Below the pieces are notes generated by a model, which saw only the letters and a list, made by a program, of their open reading frames with translations, ran no database searches and was not told the origin of the DNA. From CAIWHR01 sp963809965 (GTDB taxonomy: Bacteria; Pseudomonadota; Gammaproteobacteria; Burkholderiales; Casimicrobiaceae): DNA of 64,000 nt. Shown piece by piece: positions 59,357 through 64,000 of this stretch. The stretch is taken from contig CAWELU010000023.1 of assembly GCA_963809965.1 (NCBI GenBank), positions 186,001 to 250,000 on the forward strand. Direction: 5' to 3'. The translations under genes and the position numbers were made by a program. Numbering within the stretch: position 1 is the first letter of the stretch; the number at the start of each line of letters is the position of its first letter.

Positions 59357-61693
59357 CTACGCCTCGATTGCGGCGCGCACCGCATCGACGGCTTTGAGGA
59401 TCGCCTCGCCGGTCGCCGGCGCGTCGAGCGGCGGATTGACGCGATACCCGCCGACGCTCGCGATCGCGTCGCGGATCGCGAAGAACACCGAAAACGGCAG
59501 CAGGAGCGGCGGCTCGCCGACCGCCTTGGAGCGAAGGATCGTGTCCTCGACGTTGCTGTTCGCGTAGAGCTTGACCCGAAAATCGGTCGGGCAGTCGTTG
59601 ACCGCCGGAATCTTGTAGGTCGACGGCGCGTGCGTCATCAGCACGCCGTCCTTGTTCCACCACAGCTCCTCCATCGTGAGCCAACCCATCCCCTGGATGA
59701 ATCCGCCCTCCACCTGCCCGATGTCGATCGCCGGGTTGATGGAGTCGCCCGCGTCGTGCAGGAGATCGGCGCGCAGCAGCTTCCATTCGCCCGTCAGCGT
59801 GTCGACGATGACTTCCGACACCGCCGCACCGTAGGCGAAGTAGAAGAACGGCCGGCCAGTCATCGTCCGCCGGTCCCAATGGAGCTTCGGCGTCGCGTAG
59901 AAGCCGTCGGACCATAGCTGGACCCGCGCCTGGTACGCCTGGAGCACGAGCTCCGCAAAGGCGATGGAACAGCCGTTGGCGGTGACCGTGTCGTTGGCGA
60001 AGACGACGTCCTCGGCCGTGCCGCCGTACTTGGTGGCCGCGAACTGCGCCAATCGCACCTTGATCTGGCGCGCTGCGTCCTGTCCGGCCTTGCCGTTGAG
60101 GTCGCTTCCGGTCGACGCGGCGGTGGCCGACGTGTTGGCGACCTTGCTCGTGTCGGCGGCGGTCGAGCGCACGTGCGCAAGGCTGATGCCGAGCTCGTGG
60201 GCGACGACCTGGGCGACCTTGGTGTTCAGGCCCTGCCCCATCTCGGTTCCGCCATGGCTCACCAGCACCGATCCGTCGGTGTAGACGTGCACCAGCGCGC
60301 CCGCCTGGTTGTAATGGACGACATTGAACGAGATGCCGAACTTCACCGGCGTGAGGGCGATTCCCTTCTTCAACACCGGACTCGATGCGTTGAACAGCCG
60401 GACCGCATCGCGGCGATGGCGATAGTCGGAGGAGACCTCGAGCTCGGCGACGAGCTCGTGGATCACGTTGTCCTCGACGGTCATCCCGTAGGGGGTGACG
60501 TTGCGCTCGGCCTTGCCGTAGAAGTTCGCCTTCCGCACGTCGAGCGGGTCGCGACCAAGCTCGCGGGCGATGTTGTCGATGAGGTACTCGATCGCGATCG
60601 CGCCCTGCGGCCCGCCGAAGCCGCGAAACGCCGTATTCGACTGCGTGTTGGTCTTGCCGGCGAGCGCGCGAATGTCGACGTCGGCGAGATAGTACGCATT
60701 GTCGACATGGCAGACGGCACGCGTGCAGACCGGGCCGGAGAGATCCGCCGAGAAGCCGGCGCGCGCCACCATCTCGATCTTCGCTGCGCGGATCACGCCC
60801 TGGTCGTCGTAGCCGACTTCGTACTCGTAGTGGAAGCAGTGCCGCTTCCCCGTGATCATGAAGTCGTCGTCGCGGTCGAGCCGCAGCTTCACCGGTCGGT
60901 CAAGACGCCGTGCCGCCACCGCCGCGACGCAGGCGAACAGCGCCGACTGCGATTCCTTGCCGCCGAAACCGCCGCCCATGCGCCGCATCTCGACGGTGAC
61001 CTGGTTCGCGGCCAGATTCAGTGCGTGCGCGACGACGTGCTGCATCTCGGTCGGGTGCTGCGTCGAGCACCAGACGTGCATGCAGCCGTCTTCCCGCGGT
61101 GCCGCGTAGGAGATCTGGCCTTCGAGGTAGAACTGCTCCTGGCCGCCGACGAAGAACTCGCCGCGCATCCGTCTTGGCGCCGCCGCCATCGCTCCCGCCG
61201 GATCCCCGCGCTGCAGATGCATCGGCGGCAGCACGTAGGATTGCTGGCGCTTCGCCTCCTGTGGCGTGAGGATGGCGGGCAGCACCTCGTAGTCGACCTT
61301 CGCGAGCCGCGCGGCACGCCGCGCGGCACCGTAGGACTCGGCAATCACCGCGAACAGCGGCTGACCGACGTATTGGACCAGTCCGTCCGCCAGGATGGGA
61401 TCGTCGTGGACGATCGGACCGCAGTCGTTCTCGCCGGGGATGTCGGCGGCGGTCAGCACCGTCACCACGCCGGGCGCTGCACGCACCGCGGCGAGATCGA
61501 TCGACCTGACGATCGCGTGGGCCTGGTCCGACAGGCCGAGCGCCGCGTGGAGCGTGCCGGCGATCTCCGGGATGTCATCGACGTAGCGCGCCTCGCCGGC
61601 AACGTGCAGGTGCGCCGATTCGTGCGGGTGCGCCACGCCGGCCGCCGCGCGACCGAGCGTTGCCGCCAGGAAGCCCTCGGTTTGCCTGTTCAC
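59357..61693 (-). CDS. xdhB: Xanthine dehydrogenase, molybdopterin-binding subunit
   Basis: XdhB holds the molybdenum site that hydroxylates hypoxanthine and xanthine to urate. The 778-residue protein is intact: ESAHLHVAGEARYVDDIPEI, FFVGGQEQFYLEGQISYAAP, VEMRRMGGGFGGKESQSALF, NTQSNTAFRGFGGPQGAIAI and VLVSHGGTEMGQGLNTKVAQ. The C-terminal active-site loop region holds INPAIDIGQVEGGFIQGMGW and KAVGEPPLLLPFSVFFAIRD, with the catalytic glutamate in GEPPL. It lies between xdhA and xdhC. Confidence 0.96.
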   Translation of the reverse strand: MNRQTEGFLAATLGRAAAGVAHPHESAHLHVAGEARYVDDIPEIAGTLHAALGLSDQAHAIVRSIDLAAVRAAPGVVTVLTAADIPGENDCGPIVHDDPILADGLVQYVGQPLFAVIAESYGAARRAARLAKVDYEVLPAILTPQEAKRQQSYVLPPMHLQRGDPAGAMAAAPRRMRGEFFVGGQEQFYLEGQISYAAPREDGCMHVWCSTQHPTEMQHVVAHALNLAANQVTVEMRRMGGGFGGKESQSALFACVAAVAARRLDRPVKLRLDRDDDFMITGKRHCFHYEYEVGYDDQGVIRAAKIEMVARAGFSADLSGPVCTRAVCHVDNAYYLADVDIRALAGKTNTQSNTAFRGFGGPQGAIAIEYLIDNIARELGRDPLDVRKANFYGKAERNVTPYGMTVEDNVIHELVAELEVSSDYRHRRDAVRLFNASSPVLKKGIALTPVKFGISFNVVHYNQAGALVHVYTDGSVLVSHGGTEMGQGLNTKVAQVVAHELGISLAHVRSTAADTSKVANTSATAASTGSDLNGKAGQDAARQIKVRLAQFAATKYGGTAEDVVFANDTVTANGCSIAFAELVLQAYQARVQLWSDGFYATPKLHWDRRTMTGRPFFYFAYGAAVSEVIVDTLTGEWKLLRADLLHDAGDSINPAIDIGQVEGGFIQGMGWLTMEELWWNKDGVLMTHAPSTYKIPAVNDCPTDFRVKLYANSNVEDTILRSKAVGEPPLLLPFSVFFAIRDAIASVGGYRVNPPLDAPATGEAILKAVDAVRAAIEA

Positions 61694-61702
61694 GAGTCCT
61701 CC

Positions 61703-63195
61703 TCACGCGGCGGCGAACACGCTCACGCGATCGGCCGGCAAGGCGTCGTCGCGGCGCGTCTCGAGAAAGAAGCGGTACAGCAGGTTCTGCGCCGCCCGCA
61801 TCCGATAGGCGGCACTCGCCCGCATGTCGGTAAGCGGTGCGTAGTCGGTCGCCAACGCAGTCATCGCGCCGCGCGCGGTGTCCTCGGTCCAGCGCCGGCC
61901 GGAGAGTGCCTTCTCCGTGGCCGGTGCGCGCTTCGGCGTTGCCGCCATGCCGCCGAAAGCTACGCGGCAGCCCTCGATTCGATCGCCATCGAGCTCTAGC
62001 GCGAATGCCGCGCACACGGCGGAGATGTCGGAGTCGTAGCGCTTGGAGAGCTTGTACGTACGAAATGCGAGCCCCGCGGCGCGGAAGCGGCACCTCGATT
62101 GCGGCAATGATTTCGTCGGGCGCCATCGCCTTCTTCATGTAGCCGACGTAGAGATCTTCCATCGGCAGCGTGCGCGAACCCTTGTGGTTGGCCAGCACGA
62201 CCCGCGCTCCCAGCGCGATAAGGCCCGGCATCGAGTCGCCGATCGGCGAGCCGTTCGCGACATTGCCCCCCATCGTTCCGGCATTGCGGATCGGAACCGA
62301 GGCAAACCGTTCCCACATCTCGGTCACCTCGGGGTAGTGCGCAGCGAGCGCACCGTAGGCGTCGTTCAACGATGCGCCGGCGCCGATCACGAGCGCGTCC
62401 GCTTCCTCGCGGATCTCCCGCAGCTCGGCGACCTGCCCGACGGAGATGATCGTCGACAATTCGCGCAGCTGTTTGGTCACCCACAGTCCGATGTCGGTCG
62501 TGCCGGCGAGAATCGTCGCCTGCGGATGGGCCGCGCGCAATTCGGTCAGCTCGGCGAGCGTGCTCGGCGCGAAAAACCGTCGCCCGTCGTGTTCGTAGGC
62601 GAGCGACGACGATCGCGCGAGCGTGGCAAGCTGCCCTGCGAGCTCCTCACGGTCGAAGGCGACCGGCGGCAGGTCGAACATCCGCGCGCCAGCCTCGAGA
62701 ATCGGCCGATAACCCGTGCATCGACAGAGGTTCCCCGTAAGCGCCGTCCTGATCTCGCGCTCCGTCGGGCGCGTCGTCCGTTCCTCGTGCTCCAGATAGA
62801 GCGCCCACAACGACATCACGAATCCGGGCGTGCAGAAACCACACTGCGATCCATGGCAAGCGACCATGGCCTGCTGGACCGGGTGCAGCGCACCGTTTGG
62901 CCGGCGCAGGTCTTCGACGGTGAAAAGGGACTTGCCGTCGAGCGACGGCGACGAACTGGATGCAGGCGTTGACCGTCTTCATTTCGACACGGCCGTCGAC
63001 CAATTCGCCGACGACGACCGTGCAGGCGCCGCAATCGCCCTCCGCGCAACCTTCCTTGGTACCGGTGCGTCCGAGGTCCTCGCGCAGAAAATCGAGGACC
63101 GTTCGGGTCGGCGCGACGTCGGTGACGGTGACGATCTTGCCGTCGAGGACAAAGCGTATCCCCTCGCCGGCCGATTCACCCCTGCTTCGCGCCAT
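61703..63195 (-). CDS. xdhA: Xanthine dehydrogenase, iron-sulfur/FAD subunit, two frameshifts
   Basis: XdhA carries two [2Fe-2S] clusters and FAD and passes electrons to NAD. The N-terminal cluster motif is GCAEGDCGACTVVVGELVDG. After one extra base near 62950 the second cluster follows as CHGSQCGFCTPGFVMSLWAL and LTGNLCRCTGYRPILEAGAR. The FAD domain has ATILAGTTDIGLWVTKQLRE, IRNAGTMGGNVANGSPIGDS and VLANHKGSRTLPMEDLYVGY. A second extra base near 62087 precedes LAFRTYKLSKRYDSDISAVC. The length of about 497 residues is normal for the two-subunit XDH. It begins the purine operon. Confidence 0.95.
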
Positions 63196-63341
63196 GGTTC
63201 TTCCTTGTCGCGCGGCTCGCGCGCACCGGCCGGCCATACTGCAAGATTCGCGGGATGCTCGCGTCGCTCCCTTGGCTTCGCATGGGCGGTATTGTCGACA
63301 TTTGGACGGGCTTTGGGAACAATTTCCCTGTGCGGCGCGCG

Positions 63342-63359
63342 CCGTTACAGTATCCGTTA
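63342..63359. promoter_or_regulatory. Direct repeat of CCGTTA, possible operator half
   Basis: CCGTTA occurs at 63342-63347 and again at 63354-63359, spaced 12 bases from start to start, close to one helical turn. The same hexamer forms the palindrome about 80 bases further on. Confidence 0.4.
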
Positions 63360-63434
63360 TCACGCCATTTCCTGGCGACCACCTGCATTCGCGCGTGCGC
63401 TCCCTACGGGAATGCGCGGCCGCTCAGGCCAAAT

Positions 63435-63449
63435 CCGTTACGATAACGG
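63435..63449. promoter_or_regulatory. CCGTTA-CGA-TAACGG palindrome, possible operator
   Basis: A perfect 6-base inverted repeat with a 3-base centre lies 50 bases before the puuE start. Together with the direct repeats nearby, it is a good candidate for binding a dimeric regulator of the purine genes. The regulator is not in the window. Confidence 0.45.
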
Positions 63450-63499
63450 GCCGACAGCTGCCCTGCCCCGCAACGCCAACCCCTGCCGCTCGTCCAGCC

Positions 63500-64000
63500 A
63501 TGCCCTATCCTCGCGATCTCGTCGGCTATGGTCGCACTCCCCCGCATGCGCGCTGGCCCGGCAATGCTCGCATCGCCGTGCAATTCGTCCTCAACTACGA
63601 GGAAGGAGGCGAAAGCTGCGTGCTTCATGGGGACCGGCACTCCGAGCAGTTTCTGTCGGAGATCATCGGCGCCCCGGCGTTCGAGGCGCGCCACATGAGC
63701 ATGGAGTCGATCTACGAGTACGGCTCCCGCGCGGGCGTGTGGCGCATTCTGGGCGAGTTCGAGCGTCGGCGCCTGCCGCTGACCGTCTTCGGCGTCGCGA
63801 TGGCGCTCGAACGCAATCCCGAGGCGACGGCGGCGTTTGTCGCGCTTGGCCACGAAATCGCCTGCCACGGCTGGCGCTGGATCCACTACCAGAATGTCGA
63901 CGAGGCCACCGAGCGCGAGCACATGCGCCTCGGCGTCGAGACCATCGCGCGCCTCACGGGAAACGCGCCGCTGGGCTGGTATACCGGACGCGACAGCCCG
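63500..64000 (+). CDS. puuE: Allantoinase PuuE (polysaccharide-deacetylase family), N-terminal part
   Basis: PuuE opens allantoin to allantoate and is unrelated to the amidohydrolase-type allantoinases. The first 167 residues are present and in frame to the edge: YPRDLVGYGRTPPHARWPGN, ARIAVQFVLNYEEGGESCVL, MSMESIYEYGSRAGVWRILG and the characteristic LGHEIACHGWRWIHYQNVDE with metal-binding histidines, then GWYTGRDSP. The start ATG gives the family N-terminus. It is divergent from the xdh-puuD operon, so the urate pathway continues off the right edge, where the HIU hydrolase and OHCU decarboxylase genes could lie. Confidence 0.94.
   Translation, partial: MPYPRDLVGYGRTPPHARWPGNARIAVQFVLNYEEGGESCVLHGDRHSEQFLSEIIGAPAFEARHMSMESIYEYGSRAGVWRILGEFERRRLPLTVFGVAMALERNPEATAAFVALGHEIACHGWRWIHYQNVDEATEREHMRLGVETIARLTGNAPLGWYTGRDSP

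Larger units (their letters stand above)
63196..63499. other. Divergent regulatory region between xdhA and puuE
   Basis: This 304-base gap has no gene. It holds repeated CCGTTA elements, including one palindrome, and presumably both promoters. I could not place -35/-10 boxes with confidence. Confidence 0.6.

Noticed and set aside
60173..61999. 608-codon plus-strand open frame opposite xdhB
   Set aside because: Shadow frame. The minus strand encodes complete xdhB.

Overview
The window is high-GC DNA with the gene content and gene order of a betaproteobacterium, most likely in or near Burkholderiales. The strongest sign is the long run gyrA-pheA-hisC-tyrA-aroA-cmk-rpsA-ihfB-lapA-lapB-pyrF-ugd-rfaE-radA, with ompA, ubiG, gph and the dapD/dapC/map/glnD block beside it. 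Many genes carry frameshifts. By hand count there are about 70 in roughly 28 genes, and almost all are single extra bases. They hit essential genes such as gyrA and cmk, so I read them as sequence or assembly errors rather than gene decay. Each broken gene is annotated at its full inferred extent.

Layout. 1-8.4 kb (mostly minus strand): glnD (partial), map, dapD, dapC, a GspC-like gene (plus), gph, ubiG, an mtaD-type deaminase and an OmpA-family porin. 8.8-25 kb (plus): the gyrA-to-radA housekeeping run for DNA supercoiling, aromatic amino acids and histidine, CMP kinase, ribosomal protein S1, IHF-beta, LPS assembly control, pyrimidine synthesis and sugar-nucleotide/heptose synthesis. 25-37 kb: an accessory stretch with a TPR/O-GlcNAc-transferase-like protein, an IS3-type transposase remnant, an outer-membrane protein, a glycerophosphodiesterase with an EF-hand-like loop, a putative zinc metalloprotease, a beta-propeller lipoprotein, a gene-free region holding a strong candidate XerCD dif site (33195-33222), and a large class III cyclase/ATPase/TPR protein. 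37-42 kb (minus): a five-subunit 2-oxoacid oxidoreductase operon with the subunit order of NAD-linked phenylglyoxylate dehydrogenase (padEFGHI). A divergent region with two FNR/ANR-like sites separates it from an exported rubrerythrin. 43-49 kb (plus): hydroxypyruvate isomerase, glycerate 2-kinase, two M20 amidohydrolases and pyruvate kinase. 49-64 kb: a roughly 14 kb minus-strand purine-catabolism operon (xdhABC, a BMP-type ABC importer, puuD, guaD, 8-oxoguanine deaminase), with allantoinase puuE divergent at the right edge.

How the genes work together. The right-hand 21 kb reads as one route. Purines enter through the ABC importer. Guanine goes to xanthine (GuaD), 8-oxoguanine to urate (8-oxoguanine deaminase), and xanthine to urate (XdhABC). 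Urate is hydroxylated by PuuD, PuuE opens allantoin, and the M20 amidohydrolase probably acts on allantoate. Glyoxylate carbon would then pass through hydroxypyruvate isomerase, glycerate kinase and pyruvate kinase. Glyoxylate carboligase and tartronate semialdehyde reductase are not in the window. The padEFGHI-like enzyme and the rubrerythrin suggest low-oxygen or anaerobic capability, and the FNR-type sites between them fit that view.
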